From Areca catechu (lineage: Eukaryota > Streptophyta > Magnoliopsida > Arecales > Arecaceae), in NCBI GenBank assembly GCA_021397845.1, contig CM038049.1, positions 110,452,877 to 110,516,876 on the forward strand: a DNA stretch of 64,000 bases, read 5' to 3'. The notes beneath the pieces are model-generated. The model was not told the origin of the DNA, made no database searches, and saw only the letters and a program-made list of their open reading frames with translations. The position numbers were made by a program, and so were the translations under genes. This document shows positions 11,900 to 24,407 of the stretch, piece after piece (position 1 is the first letter of the stretch; every line of letters begins with the position of its first letter).

Positions 11900-12760
11900 A
11901 TAATAAATAAATAAATAAATAAATTGAAGAGGGATGGCATCTAAGTCATTTTTGGTTAATAATAAATAAATGATTTATTTTTTATTATTTATTTGGCTTG
12001 AAGATGACAGTTAGATGCCATCTAATCGTCATCCGCCCTCCCTCGCTCCGTTGAAAAAGGCTAGAGCCAGAACTCTGGCTTCCCGCTTCCCATGACCAAG
12101 CCACCCATCGATTAAATAGAGAAAAGGACTGCTTAAATAAGAAAAGAAGAGAACGGAGGAAAGATGATGGCGCTCCGGCATACCGGCCATTATGCCCTCC
12201 TCTTATTGCGATGGCCGGAAGGATTGCCAACAACCCTCTTGGATGGGCCGGTAGCGCGCCCGTCGTGTCATTGCCAATCCCCCCTCTGGCGGCCACTAGT
12301 TATTAAATATAAAATAAATATAAAATAAATAAATAAATAAGAGAGGGAAGTTGAAGATGGAACCATAGGATCCTGGGAAAGTGGTGGTTCTCCGTGTCAG
12401 CAAAAGTAGGTTGCATCTTGGGAAGAGGGTGTTGGTCTGCCATTGAGGTTTTTTCGGGTGGTCACGAACTCAATTCGATAAGAAGACATGGTAGGGCCTC
12501 TTCACCGATCTCCGATCTTATCGCTGGCACCCTGACAGTCGTGAGAAGACCACCGGGGGTTGGGAATGGGAGGTGATCTACCTGTAGATGCAAGGAAGGG
12601 TCACTGTTCATGTTTTTCCCTTGCTCTGGGTGAATTCGAAAGAAGAAGGATTTAGTTAGTTTTTGGGTCTTGGATTTTGATACATAAAATCTGGATACAT
12701 TAAACTCTAAATCATCTCGACTCAATCACATTGAGTGGCTTTAATTGGATTTAAGGGTTT
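11900..12760. repeat. AAAT microsatellites, an inverted repeat and a GC-richer block inside Copia-H
   Basis: AAATAAAT runs at about 11905-11925 and 12305-12340. GGATGGCATCTAA near 11933 is reverse-complementary to TTAGATGCCATC near 12010, so the stretch could form a hairpin. The block 12010-12600 is clearly GC-richer than its surroundings and may be a further insertion. Its short reading frames match nothing I know. Confidence 0.45.
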
Positions 12761-13589
12761 TTTACAATTCAGCCTTTGACAAATTGCTTATTAGATAAAG
12801 ATTCTTGTAAAATTATATTTTGGTCTCTATAACAAAATTTATTACATAATGATTCCTGCATTATTTTTGTCCATGTCATAAATTTTATTAGACAAAGGTC
12901 CTTTGATAATTATGATCAGGTTCCTCATATGATTTTATTGCATCATAGTTCATAAACTTGCATATATATGTTATTTAGTTCAAATAAAATATTGCAAGCC
13001 TATAATTATGTCCTTAATGATGTATTCACGCCATGTTTTTGTATGTAAAATTTATTAATGCTATTTATAAAGAACAATTTTTTTTATGTTTGGTTGATCT
13101 AGTGTGATCACCAAAGTAATCACAAATATAAAAAATCATAAAAAAATTATTAAATATAATTCTAGATAAATTTAATTGATTCAATAAAATTTTAATAGTA
13201 TCATAATTGCATCTAAGTTACTGAAATGTTGTATTATTTTTAAAGGAATATTTTTATATTCGATGTTTAGATGGGTAAAATGATAGGGTGTGTATGGGAT
13301 CAAGTTTACCTTTTTATATTCAAAGGTATAGTATTTGCTAGTACTCAATCATGTCTTGCTAGATTCACTAGTGACATGATGTATTACTAAATAGATATAG
13401 TTACTAGTATGCTATGGCACTTATCTAAAGGAAAGACAATGATGCACCTAATTGTCCATTAAAGTCAAATATAAAAACTTATTTATTTTGAATAAAGTTT
13501 AGTTTATTATTTGATAATAACATGAGCACGTGTTATTTGCAGCATTAATTTTAACAATGATTGATAGAAAAGCATATGAATAATTTATT

Positions 13590-15440
13590 TTTTTAGTGGA
13601 TCAAATTTCTTAGAATGGAAGGAAAAAATAATGCTTTTTCATTAGGATGTGCTAATATTGATATGGTATTTCGAGTAGATGAACCTTCACTACTTACGGT
13701 CAAAGTATACAAGAATAGAAGAGCTTCTTTTGAGAAATAAGAGCATTCCAATCATCTTTGCTTGCTCTTAATGAAATCCAACATAGCCGGGCATTTTAGG
13801 AGATCTATCCCTTCACAAGCATTTTAGGAGATCTATCTCTTCATGTGATAAGTACGTGATTTCTTGAGTACCATGGAGCAGCAATTTATAAGTTCTGACG
13901 AGGCAAAGGCCAATATTTTGATAATAACATCAGTCTCTATAAAATATACAGGCAAAACTGGTATATGCGACCACATTATCGAAATGAAAGATATTACACA
14001 TAGTTAAATGATATTAAGGTTCTATGCATTCCTTGTCCATTTTGTTTTCACTTCTTTTCCATTAGAATATAATTTCTTTAAAGTCTCCTAGAATATACAT
14101 AATGAGGATTAGACAGTTAATGAATTACTGATTAAATATATACAAGAGGATGAGAGATTGAGAAGCGAAAAGATAGAAAGCATGAACTTTGCTTCACATC
14201 AAGTTGGTTGAAAAATAAGTAAAAGAATGGGTGTACCTACGGTAAAAAGTATCAAAGAAAGTATTAGCTGCCAGTCATCAATAAGGTTGTCAAATGCATC
14301 TTCTATAAAAGGAAGGGATACATAAAAAAAAACTGCATAAAGTATAAAAAGTGGTTGCAAAAGAAATGAACATTTTATTCTCGTGTATTTTGAATTCAAT
14401 TTAGTAAATATTTGTAATTCTACCTGGTTAATTGATTCTAGTACATCTATGAGCATTGCTAATAACTTGTAAAGCCTCTTATTAAGAAAGCCTTCGATTA
14501 AAAGTAAACAATCAATTATTATCGGAAATCAAGTATGCTCACTTGTCAAGGTAGTTGGATGCTACTGGAAAATCTTGAATTTTGGATTCATCTTAAATTT
14601 GGATAGAACTTTTTATGTTCCTTCTTTTTCCAGAAATCTAGTTTTTGTTTCAGTTTTAGACTATTGGTTTTCATGTTTCTTTTGGAAAAATCTAACTTTG
14701 ATTTAATAAAAGACTCTATAGTTATTGACTCTGGATTGCTATCTAATGGCCAAGTTATATTTGTTTCCTTCTTTTGTGCAATCTTTTTTAGCAAATTTTT
14801 TCTTTGACAATAAAAAAAAGTAAAATTAATAAAAACTTCTTTATGTTATGGCATTGGAGATTAGGACATATCTTCGAAGAAAAGGTTAAAAGGCTTGTAT
14901 GGGATTTTAAGATTATTAAACTTTACTGATTTTCTGATATATGTTGACTGTATGAAGGCAAAGTAGATATACACATCTAAGAAAAATGCCAAAAAGAATG
15001 AACTTTGAAAATTATATATGGTTCTTTTTTTATATATCTAATAGGTGAAAAGTATTTTGTACTATTTATGGAAGTAGAGAGAGAAAAGTAATTAAAGTTG
15101 TCAGATTTGATAGAGTTGGCGAATATTATTGTAAACATACTTGAGATGGGACAAAGGCTAGGACCATTAATGAAATTTTTGAAGGAATAAGGGATTATAC
15201 CTTAATATATAATGTCTGGTATACCCGATCAAAATAATGTAGCTAAAAGAAGAAATCGAATGCTTAAAAAAATGGTTCAAACTATGATAAGTTATTATAC
15301 TCTACCTATTTTGTTGTAGGGTGAGGCTATAAAGATAGCTATACATATATTAAATAGGATTCTTACTAAGGCAATTTAAATGACTCTTCAAAAGCTATGG
15401 ATTGGTAAAAAATCTTGTGTGGGATATATATATACATATA
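13590..15440 (+). pseudogene. Copia-H Gag and integrase remnants
   Basis: Near 13590-13860 translation in broken frames gives a copia Gag pattern (FLEWKEKIM, VDEPSLLTVK, ...RSNHLCLLL). From 14850 a GAG-pre-integrase pattern (WHWRLGHI) is followed by the integrase C-terminal side: PDQNNVAERRNRMLK near 15225-15265, then LPILLWGEAIKIAIHILNRIL near 15305-15365. Stops and frameshifts are numerous. No RT is seen between here and the 3' LTR. The rest of the interior is AT-rich and unreadable. Dead copy, + strand. Confidence 0.72.
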
Positions 15441-15455
15441 TATATATATATATGA
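15421..15455. repeat. TA microsatellite
   Basis: Alternating AT/TA tract (ATATATATATACATATATATA...) just after the integrase remnant. Confidence 0.9.
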
Positions 15456-15666
15456 GGTTATCTAAGACTCCAAGTAACCCTAAGAATCTTTCTATGAATC
15501 TCAATGCTAATAACATAAGCAGCTTTACCTATATCTTTCATCTCAAAATTTTAGAATATTAGTTTTAAATTATTCAGATCTAGATCAAAATTTCATTAAG
15601 TATTTTTAAAATATTTTGAATTATTAAATTAAAGATGATTGTATTAAGTTGGGCTCAGTAGGAGAA

Positions 15667-15824
15667 TGTTGGAATTTATCTGATTAAACCCATCCAGATG
15701 TGGCCTGTACTAACACGGATTTGTTTTAGTTATTTTAGTTTGATCTAGATTCTAATTAATGGTAAACCTCCTGAAAAGGCAATAAAGATATATTTGATGG
15801 TTATTGTGTTATCGTCAAACTCTA
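15667..15824 (+). repeat. 3' LTR of Copia-H, left part
   Basis: Begins TGTTGGAATTTATCTGATTAAACCC after a purine-rich GTAGGAGAA. It parallels 11195-11345 and stops at CTCTA, where the SIRE-like element begins. Confidence 0.8.
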
Positions 15825-17223
15825 TGTTGCTCAGAAAGGGAGCCCAAGAGGGAGGGTGAATTAGATATTTTAAAAATTCAAAGCAATTATGTGAATGCTG
15901 TGTAGTGTTTGTGAATAATGCACTTGGATAAATGCAGCGGAAAACAATAAGTAAATTACAGAAATTAAAGTGCAAGTAGAGAAAAGAGATAATCACAACA
16001 CAAACACAAGGTTTTATAGTGGTTCGGTGTTCTCCAAACACCTACGTCCACTTTCCAAGCTTTCCTTGGGAATTTCCACTATAATCTCTTCAAAGATTAC
16101 AACCAACTTGTTTTCCAAGGCTCATAAGTCAAAACATAAGTTGGTTTTATCACCTAGGCCACCAACAAACCTTTACACTTGTTTTGGCTTTGGACTCACA
16201 AGTCAACCCTAGTTGGTTTTGGCTCACCAACAACCTTACAACCTACTTTCAAGAAGCTAGAAAGCTAGGTCAAACAGCAATAAATACAGAATTCAAAAAT
16301 ATAATACAAGCAAACTCTCTTCTTAGAGTAGATGAGGAATCTTTGAAGCTCTTGAATGATTGCTTGATGTGACTTGGCTTGGAATCTTCTAAAGAACACT
16401 TTTGGAAAGATGAAATGAAAGGCTTTTTGGAGGAATCTCTCCTTTTTTGCTTTTGAAAGTGGAATTCTTGAAAAAGGGCTTTAACTCTTGGATCTTTCTT
16501 TGTTTTCCAACTTTTCTCTTGCTTTATAAGTGAGTTGGTGAAGCTTAAATACATGAAAAACATCCAAAAACCATTTTAGACCGTTAGAGATCAAAAACTA
16601 GTCGTTTAGAGTTAAAAATAATGATTTCAAGCTGTCAAAAAATTGATCCATTGAGGCTATCAGAACTCGAGTGTTGACACTTGGCTACGACACTTGACTT
16701 CCAGGTATCGACACTTGAACTTTCAAGTGTCGACACTTGACTCACAGGTGTCGATACTTGATATAAAAACTTCTCCATGGGCATGTTCTGGATTTTCAAA
16801 AAGTCTCAGGCCTTGAGTCAACACTTGGGAACTTAAGTATCGATACTTGAGTTCTGGGTGTTGACACTTGGCATGCTATGAAAAATTTTTGTATGCCAAA
16901 TGCTGAAGTGTCGATACTTGGGCTCCCAGTGTCGACACTTGATTCTGCAATTTTCAGAATAAAGTGCCAATCAAGCCAAAAACATAAAGATTGTTCATGA
17001 AATATAAACCAACATATATAAACAAAAATTGAACTTATTTATGCTCTTTTGCATGGAAAAGACTTCTCAAATCACGAGATATGCTTCGTGCCAAAGTGTA
17101 CCACGATATCTTAATTTTGGAAATTTGAGGTGCTTGTTTCCTGAAAACTCACAACTAGAACATTAGTACAAAATATGTACTAAATGTTTTGTTATTCATC
17201 AAAATCACAGGGTAGAGCCAACA
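15825..17223 (-). repeat. 3' LTR of the SIRE-like element
   Basis: 1399 bp. On the element strand it starts TGTTGGCTCTACCC and ends GAGCAACA. A TATA-like TTATAAAG lies near 16523-16530. An array of palindromic motifs sits upstream of it. Confidence 0.93.
16667..16945. promoter_or_regulatory. Array of about ten TGTCGACACTTG motifs in the SIRE-like 3' LTR
   Basis: About ten irregularly spaced copies of a motif whose best form is AGTGTCGACACTTG with a palindromic core GTGTCGACAC. Variants are mostly TCGAC to TTGAC, TCAAC or TCGAT, as expected from CpG deamination. The array is about 130-410 bp upstream of the TATA-like site on the element strand, in U3, so an enhancer role is plausible. That function is inferred. 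Confidence 0.7.
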
Positions 17224-17240
17224 ATCTCCCCCTTATTGAT
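17224..17240 (-). other. Polypurine tract of the SIRE-like element
   Basis: On the element strand AATAAGGGGGAGAT abuts TGTTGGCTC. Classic copia PPT. Confidence 0.85.
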
Positions 17241-17824
17241 GATGACAAAACTTTGAGTATATAAGTATTTAAACTCAAATTTTAGATATGATACTTTATA
17301 AGCATGATCAAAAGCTCATACCACATAGCTTTAATAGATGAGAGGGATGATTTAAGTAAAATACATTTACTCTCCCCCTAAGTGAAACAATTCGTATCAG
17401 AGTAAATTGAAAAGCAATTTGAAGTATCAAAATTTGAAAGCTTTAAACTAACGTTATCCTACTCCCCCTTTTTATCAATTATTAAATAGTAAAGGGAGTA
17501 ATCTCCCCCTCAATAAATGCACTTAGACAAAAAAATATTAGAGCTCATTCAAGATTTAGTTTTCCAAAAGTAAACAGGTATCATAGTAGAAGAGTAGGAT
17601 ATCAAATTCAATATTATCAAAGCCAAAAACAAACACAGTGATTTCAATGAGTGTAGGCACCAAAGTGAAATACATATATATCAAATAGAGTTTACAGTAC
17701 AAAATTTGCTGATTCAATCAGCAACACTGAAACATACATGATACAACAAGAGTACATAAACTAGAGTACATAAGTATGAAGCATAAATCATAGATAGCAT
17801 ACAACAGAATGAACATCTGTAAGG
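17241..17824 (-). other. 3' untranslated segment of the SIRE-like element
   Basis: About 580 bases between the accessory ORF stop and the PPT. AT-rich, with several CTCCCCCT blocks (17372, 17462, 17505) that read as extra purine-rich AGGGGGAG tracts on the element strand. No ORF. Confidence 0.6.
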
Positions 17825-19455
17825 CTAATCCTTATCAGATGGAATCTCAAAAGTAATAGGAGCGCTAATCCTGGACCTAGGTACTAAGGCTTTAGGAGGT
17901 CCCTGGGCTATAACCCTATGACTCCTAGTATGGGTAGAAGGTCCAAGTGCGGGTACAATCCTAGAGGATCTAGTCGATGGAGGAGGAAGTATCTTAGCTG
18001 GAGTAATAAAGTCTGGAGTGGAATCGATCACATCAGTTGGAGGAGGAACCTCAGGAGTAGCTGGAGTAGGATTATCTCTGCTCACCATTTGATAACGTCT
18101 AGCAAGATCAACACTGCCATCAGAACTGCCATCACTAGAACTGTCAGTGCCATAATCTGTATCACCACCGGCATCACAACCATCATCATCACCACCACCC
18201 TCATCAGCATCATGTCCACCTGGGTGGTCATCATCGTCACCATCAACATGTAGGGCTGCTGTAGCTGGAGGAAGGAGGGATCTGAGCAAGTCCTCAATAC
18301 GGGCGAATCCCGCCTCCATAGTGTGATGCAACTCAGTGTGTGTAGCGGTGTGGGCTCTAAGGCCCTCAATCTTAATCGTCAACTAAGTCATCCTAACACT
18401 AGTCCAACAATCTCTCTCTGCAGCTCAGCGAACTGCTTCCTGGAGTGCTCCTCAAAAGATATGTCAGTGGTAGTCGGAGGAGGAATCGAAGGTGTAGCGG
18501 CAAGAGTCACTGGCTCGGTCTCGGATGCAGGACCAACACGGGGAGGAGTACTAACTGGCCCTGATGGCCCGACCTCTGCCTCTCTGATCTCATCCTCCTC
18601 GTCTGGCTCCTAACTAGACTCTCTCCTAATCCAACACCCTGCGACCAATCGATAACCCATCCGGTGGAGGGACCGCTCATCATATACATCAGTGTGAAGA
18701 ATCTCCTTGGAGGTCTCCCCCTCCAAAGGAACTCGGTAGGCTCGGAATAGATGAGTCAGTGCCATCCCGTATGGCAAACAATGCCTCCTCTGGGTCGCCG
18801 TATCTCGTATCTGTACCAACAATAGAGAAGGTAGATCAATCTGAATCCTCTGAGTCAAGCTCACCATGATAATCAGCTCTCTCTCTGTAATGAAATCAAA
18901 CTGGCCTATCTTCGGAAGTAGAATCCGTGCCATGATATGATGGAGTAGACGCATCTCGATCGATAGCTGGTTCGCAGTGACCACCGTCACTCTGCGAACA
19001 TCCTCTCTCTCAAGTATACATAAAAATGCTGCCTCCCTATCCTCAACAGAAAAGGTGCAAATACCTCTATGAGGGATCTCCCAAACTCAACTCAACACCT
19101 CCTCATATAGGGTAATTTGAACTCCTCTGACAGTAGTGCTCCACATCAAACGTTGACAATCTAATCCTCCATAAAACTCTCTCACCAAATGAGGATAGCA
19201 CCTCTCCTGCATGGTACAGAAGGATACTAGTCCAACATCTGAGGGTGTCTGTCAAATCTGGAAATGCTGTCGGTCAAAAAACTCTAAATCAATCCGTCGT
19301 CCGGGTGCCACTGCCTTCCCTACCATCCTCTCTGCAGGGGGCGAACTAGGAGCTACAGAACTGCTAGACTGACCAATATTGTGCCTTGCCTTCATCCTCC
19401 TCTCAGAACTCTGGCCAAATCTTCTCTTAACTGCTAATCTCTTCCGCGGACCCAT
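17825..19455 (-). pseudogene. Accessory ORF in env position, resembles the 'putative plant transposon protein' family
   Basis: Reading from ATG at 19453-19455 (MGPRKRLAVKRRFG) one frame runs to about 18400 with stops only at 19252-19254, 19087-19089 and 18610-18612. A frameshift near 18385-18400 leads into the tail that ends at 17825. The centre (18990-18690) has LLHHIMARILLPK, ...QRIQIDLPSLLL... and RRHCLPYGMALTHLFRAY. This pattern resembles the 'putative plant transposon protein' domain I recall from accessory ORFs of plant retroelements. The tail carries a helix (THTELHHTMEAGFARIEDLL), an Asp/Gly-rich run (DGDDDDHPGGHDADEG) and a Pro/Thr-rich end. No signal peptide or membrane segment is seen, so it does not look like a true envelope. 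Function unknown; the family call is from memory. Confidence 0.7.
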
Positions 19456-19457
19456 TA

Positions 19458-20272
19458 CTACAAGCTGAGCGAAGAAAGGAAAGGAAGAGGTAAACACACT
19501 GAATGGGGATTGGTTTTGAGCAAGATAAGGCCAAGGGTGTGTCTAAAAGATAAGATAAATAGGTCTAGGTTTTGCATTTTTAAAACTTATACTAGTTTAA
19601 AAAAGCTAGGGTTAGTTTCAAAAACAGGAATGAAATCAAATAGACTTAAAAAAATATTTGTAACTGTGATATAAAACAATGCTGAGTAAAATTAAGATTT
19701 TAATAGATGGAAAATAGGTTTAAATGAAGGAAAAAAAACCAAGTAGGTGGTTTTTGCCCTAAAAAAAGTTTATCCCAATAGTAAAACCAAATAGAAGCAA
19801 AATGAGGCACTAAAAGTTAAATTAAAACATATAAATAAAATAAACCCATGAAATATGAACTTAAATCAAAAGATATTAGGGTTTTTAGCAATCCAATAGT
19901 AAAACGGTGGAATGAGGAGTAGAAACGGGATGTAAACCATGAAATCGAAGCGTACAATCCTTCCATACGGATGAAATTCGAGAAAACTTAATTCATAGCC
20001 AAGAAATCTAAATTTAAATAAAAAACATTGGGGTTTTTGGCCAAAATACGCAATGCAATAGTAAAAAAGGAAAAACGGACGATTTAGGTTGGGAATCGGT
20101 CCAAAACTGAGAGGAAATCCAAGCAAAATAGGAATAAAAAGATTTTCCACTGAATGGATATCCAGAAACAATACAAAATCTCAAAAATCCAGATTTAAAT
20201 GTGATAAAATGAAAAGAAAATTGAAAAATTAGAGTTTACGATTTGAAAATGAAGAAAGAGAGAGGGGATTAC
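19458..20272 (-). other. Candidate intron ahead of the accessory ORF
   Basis: On the - strand a short exon starting ATG (20283-20285) ends CCAG, followed by GTAATC (donor, intron starts at 20272). A pyrimidine tract (CTCTTCCTTTCCTTTC) leads to TTGTAG, with the acceptor at 19458. The 815-base intron is AT-rich. Joining 20273 to 19457 keeps the upstream ATG in frame with MGPRKR. This is a prediction from consensus sites only. Confidence 0.45.
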
Positions 20273-20406
20273 CTGGATTTGACATGGCAAAGGTGGAAAA
20301 CGATGGTTCCGGAGGGTAGAGGAGACTTGGGGACCACTACGACTTTAGAAAATGGGGGGAAATGAAATACAAAAGGTTCGGTTTTGCCCTATCTGAAATT
20401 TTCTGC

Positions 20407-20462
20407 GAGTGTCGACACTTAAAATTTCTCAAATGTCGATACTTGGTCAGGTGCCGACACTT
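20407..20462. promoter_or_regulatory. Three internal copies of the LTR motif
   Basis: GAGTGTCGACACTTA, AATGTCGATACTTGG and GGTGCCGACACTTC lie 120-180 bp upstream (on the element strand) of the ATG at 20285. The LTR U3 array uses the same motif. They may mark a separate promoter for the accessory ORF; no clear TATA box is visible between them and the ATG. Confidence 0.5.
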
Positions 20463-20639
20463 CTCAAAATCCAAATTCGACAATTGGCCAAGAAAATTTT
20501 CGAGAAAAAATCAAAAAAAATCTCAAAAATCAAGGGATATTTTAAAAGGTTTTGGGACTCAATAAAAATGATTTTTAAGCAAAAAATAAATTGGGTAAGG
20601 TGGAAATTAAGAGAGTTCTAAGAGAATGGATCAATGACA

Positions 20640-23600
20640 CCTAGCTTTCTTCTAATCATACAAAATCTCTCTTCACTCAAGGGTTTGGTAAAACATCAAC
20701 TAGTTGATCATCAGTACACTCAAATTCAAGTATTACATTAAAGTTTTGTACATGATCATTTATGAAATGATGTCTTATTTCAATGTGTTTACTTCTTGAA
20801 TGTTGTACAAGATTCTTGGTTAGATTGATTACACTAGTATTGTCACATCTTATGGATGTCTTAATTAGTTTAATACCAAAATATTCGAGTTGTTTAATCC
20901 ATAGGATTTGAGCACAATAGCTTCCAACTGCTATATATTCGGCTTTTGCCATAGATAGAGCAACCAAATTCTGTTTCTTGCTACTCCATGAGATCAAATT
21001 TACTCCAAGAAACTGACAGGTTGTACTAGTACTTTTACGATCAAGTTTATACCTAGCAAAGTCAGCATCAGAATAAGCAATTAATTCAAATGAAGAATCT
21101 CTAGAGTACCAAAGATCAATATCAATTGAGCCAGACATATATCTAAGTATGTGTTTAACAGCTAAAAGATGAGATTCTTTAGGAGAAGACTGATATCTTG
21201 TACACTTACAAACGCTAAATATAATATCTGGCCTACTAGCAGTTAGGTATAGCAATGAGTCTATCATTCCTCTATAAAGCTTTTGGTCAACAGATTTACC
21301 TGATTTGTCTTTGTCAAGCTTACAAGAAAAGCTCATTAGCATACCTAAAGGCCTAGTGTTCTCCATCCCAAACTTCTTCAGTATTTCCTTTGTATACTTA
21401 GCTTAGTTAATGAAGATTCCCTCTTTGGTTTGATTTATCTAGAGTTCGAGGAAGAAGTTAAGTTCTTCCATCATGCTCATCTCGAACTCACCCTGAATTA
21501 ACTTTGCAAACTCTTGACAGAGAGAATCGTTAGTAGCACCGAATATAATATCATCCACATACACTTGTACTACTAAGAGATCATCATTCTTTTTTTTCAA
21601 AAATAAAGTAGTATCTACATTACCTCTAGTAAAATCATTTTTAAGCAAGAAAGAACTTAAACGATCATACCAAGCTCTTGGAGCTTGTTTCAAACCATAC
21701 AAAGCTTTATGAAGTTTAAAAACATGGTTTGGAAATTCATGATTTTCAAAACCAAGAGGTTGTTCAACATAAACTTCTTTGATAAAACCATTTAAAAATG
21801 TACTTTTGACATCCATTTGAAATAATTTAAAATCCATATAATAAGCAAAAGCCAACAATAGCCTAATTGCCTCAAGTCTAGCCACAAGAGCAAAGGTTTC
21901 ATCAAAATCAATCTCTTCCTCCTGATTATATCTTTTGGCAACTAGTCTAGCTTTATTCCTTGTAACAATTCCATTTTCATCAAGTTTGTTTCTAAAAATC
22001 CATTTTTTGCCAATAATTGAAACATTTGAAGGCCTATCTTCTAGAGTCCAAACATTGTTTCTTTTAAATTGATTAAGTTCATCTTGCATAGCATTAATCC
22101 AATTGCAATTATTTTCAGCTTCTTCAATAGTTTTAGGTTCAATTTGAGATACAAATACTAAATAATCACAAACATTTCTAGGAGATAATCGAGTACTTAC
22201 ACCTTTAGATGGATCACCAATGATAAGTTTATTGAGGTGTCCATGAGCATACCTTCATTCTTTAGGTAGAGGATCAGGTAATGATGCATTTTCATTTTCT
22301 TGATCTTGTACTCTTTCAGTGTTTTGATCTTCTTATTCCTTGGTAGGCTCTTTGTTGTTGTTCACATCTTCAGTTCTTTTGGTACGTATTTTATCACAAA
22401 GCATATCTTCTTTTCTAGAAGATTTATGATCAGATTCATCAAATACAACATGTATGGATTCTTCAACAACAAGTGTTCTTCTGTTGAAGACCCTGTATGC
22501 CTTGTTAGATGTAGAGTAGCCTAGAAAGACACCCTCATCTGATTTGGCATCAAATTTGCTTAAGTTGTCTTTACCATTGTTTAAGATGAAACAATGGCAT
22601 CCAAAAACTCGAAAATATCGAATTGAAGGTTTTCTACCCTTCCAAAGCTCATACGGTGTTTTCTTTAAAATCGGCCGGATTAAAACACGATGCAAAACAT
22701 AGCATGTAGTATTTATGGCTTCCACTAAAAAATATCTAGGTAGGTTATTTTCACAAAGCATGGTGCATGCCATTTCTTCAAGTATTTTTCCTTTCTACCA
22801 TCCCATTTTGTTGAGGCGTCCTAGGTGCTGAAAAATTATGATGAATGCCATTTTCAATACAGAATTTATCAAATTTAGAATTTTCAAATTCGGTTCCATG
22901 GTCACTTCTCAAAGATACAATTGAAATACCTTTTTCATTTGAAACTCTTTTATGAAATCGAATGAATGCAGAAAACATTTCATCTTTATGTGCTAAAAAC
23001 ATGATCCATGTAAAACGTGAGAAGTCATCTACAATGACTAGACCGTACTTCTTACCTCCCAAACTAGATGTTCTAGTTGGCCCAAAGAGGTCCATATGAA
23101 GCAACTCTAAGAGTCTAGATGTAGAGACTATTCCTTTTGGTTTAAAAGTTGATTTCGTTTGTTTTCTAAGTTGGCAAGCACTACAAATCTTGTCTTTTTC
23201 AAAACTGAGTTTTTGTAAATCTTTTATCAAATTCTTTTTGCTAAGTTTTGAAATCAAATACATACTTGCATGTCTTAGTCTACGATGCCAAAGCCAACTA
23301 GTTTCATTGATCTTGGCTTCCATTGCCACTAGGCATTGACCATTTTGAATAGGAAGATCATCAATATCAACTATATAAATATTGCCATACCTATGACCAA
23401 TGAACTTGATGCCATTGTCATCTAGACTAGAAACAATGCACATTGAAGATTCGAAAACAACTTTGAAATCATTGTCACAAAATTGACTAATGCTAAGTAA
23501 ATTGTGTGTCAAACCATCTACATACAAAACATTATCAATATAAGTAGAAAGGTGATATGGACTTTACCAATTCCGACAATCTTGCCCTTTCCATTATCAC

Positions 23601-24389
23601 CAAAAGTTACATTACCACCATTTTGATTACAAGTGATGAGAACTGCTCCACATCTTCGGTCATATGCCTTGAGTAACCACTATCAAGGTACCACATTCTT
23701 CTTTTATTGTTGCAAGGCATACCTATAATAAAAATCAGGTGGAGATTTTAGGTATCCAAGTCATCTTGGGTCCTTTCAGGTTAGTGGTAATGGTTCCTTT
23801 TGGAACCCAAACTTTCTTAATATTACTCAATTTTCTCTTATTGCACAAGTAAGATTTATGCCCTATTATACCACGAGCATAACAAGTAATAGATGATGAT
23901 GCAGGCATAAAAAAATTCTTGAAAATTTTTTGTTTTTTTTGAGTTCTGAAACCTAAACCGGCTCTGTCAAAAATAGCTCTTTGATATTTAAAGGCATATT
24001 CAATTTTTCAAAACTATATGTAAATTTATCAACAAAAAGTTTTAACTTTCAATTTCTTCATTGTACCTTTTGTTTTCTTGTAAAATTTCATTATGTTTTG
24101 AAAAGTTTTCATTTGATACTGAAGAATTTTTCTTTTTCAAAACTTCTTTTTCTTTTTCAAGGAGAGTAATTTTGTCATTTAACTTTTTATTTTGAAGAAG
24201 CAAACAATCATTCTCAGTTGAAAACTTGTTATTAGCTTTGACTAAATCCAAATTTTGCCTTTTTAGTTCTTTATGTTTTGATTTTAGTTTTTGAAATTCA
24301 ATAACCAATTCGTCAAAAATTTCGTGCAACTTATCAAATGTAAACTCATTTTCAGTTTCGGATAATACCTCATCATGATCGGCCATCAA
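20640..24389 (-). pseudogene. SIRE-like Pol: coiled coil, protease region, integrase, RT, RNase H
   Basis: From 24389: a Lys/Glu-rich coiled coil (FQKLKSKHKELKRQNLDLVK) typical of SIRE-type Gag-Pol; a degraded protease region (23950-23530); GAG-pre-integrase and integrase 23527-22333 (WLWHRRLRHA, VIVDDFSRFTW, RTPQQNGMVERKN); RT 22089-21439 with YVDDIIFG and LYGLKQAPRAW intact; RNase H 21366-20677 ending RSKHIEIRHHFI and ...DDQLVDVLPNP. Stops or shifts occur near 23530, 22775, 22330-22090, 21437 and 21370. The RSKHIEIRHHFI block supports the SIRE/Maximus lineage. Inactive as it stands. Confidence 0.88.
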
Positions 24390-24407
24390 ATAGAAGTTTG
24401 TAACTTC

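Noticed and set aside
12462..12725. 87-codon frame in the GC-richer block of Copia-H as a captured gene
   Set aside because: No recognisable domain, and other frames of similar length overlap it. I record only the composition shift.
14199..14794. Two small frames on the - strand (one hydrophobic, one Lys-rich)
   Set aside because: They lie inside decayed Copia-H interior against the element strand, in AT-rich sequence where such frames are expected by chance.
16667..16945. Regularly repeated short motif resembling a CRISPR array
   Set aside because: Repeats are 13-15 bp, irregularly spaced and degenerate, inside an LTR of a plant element, with no cas genes. They are LTR motifs.
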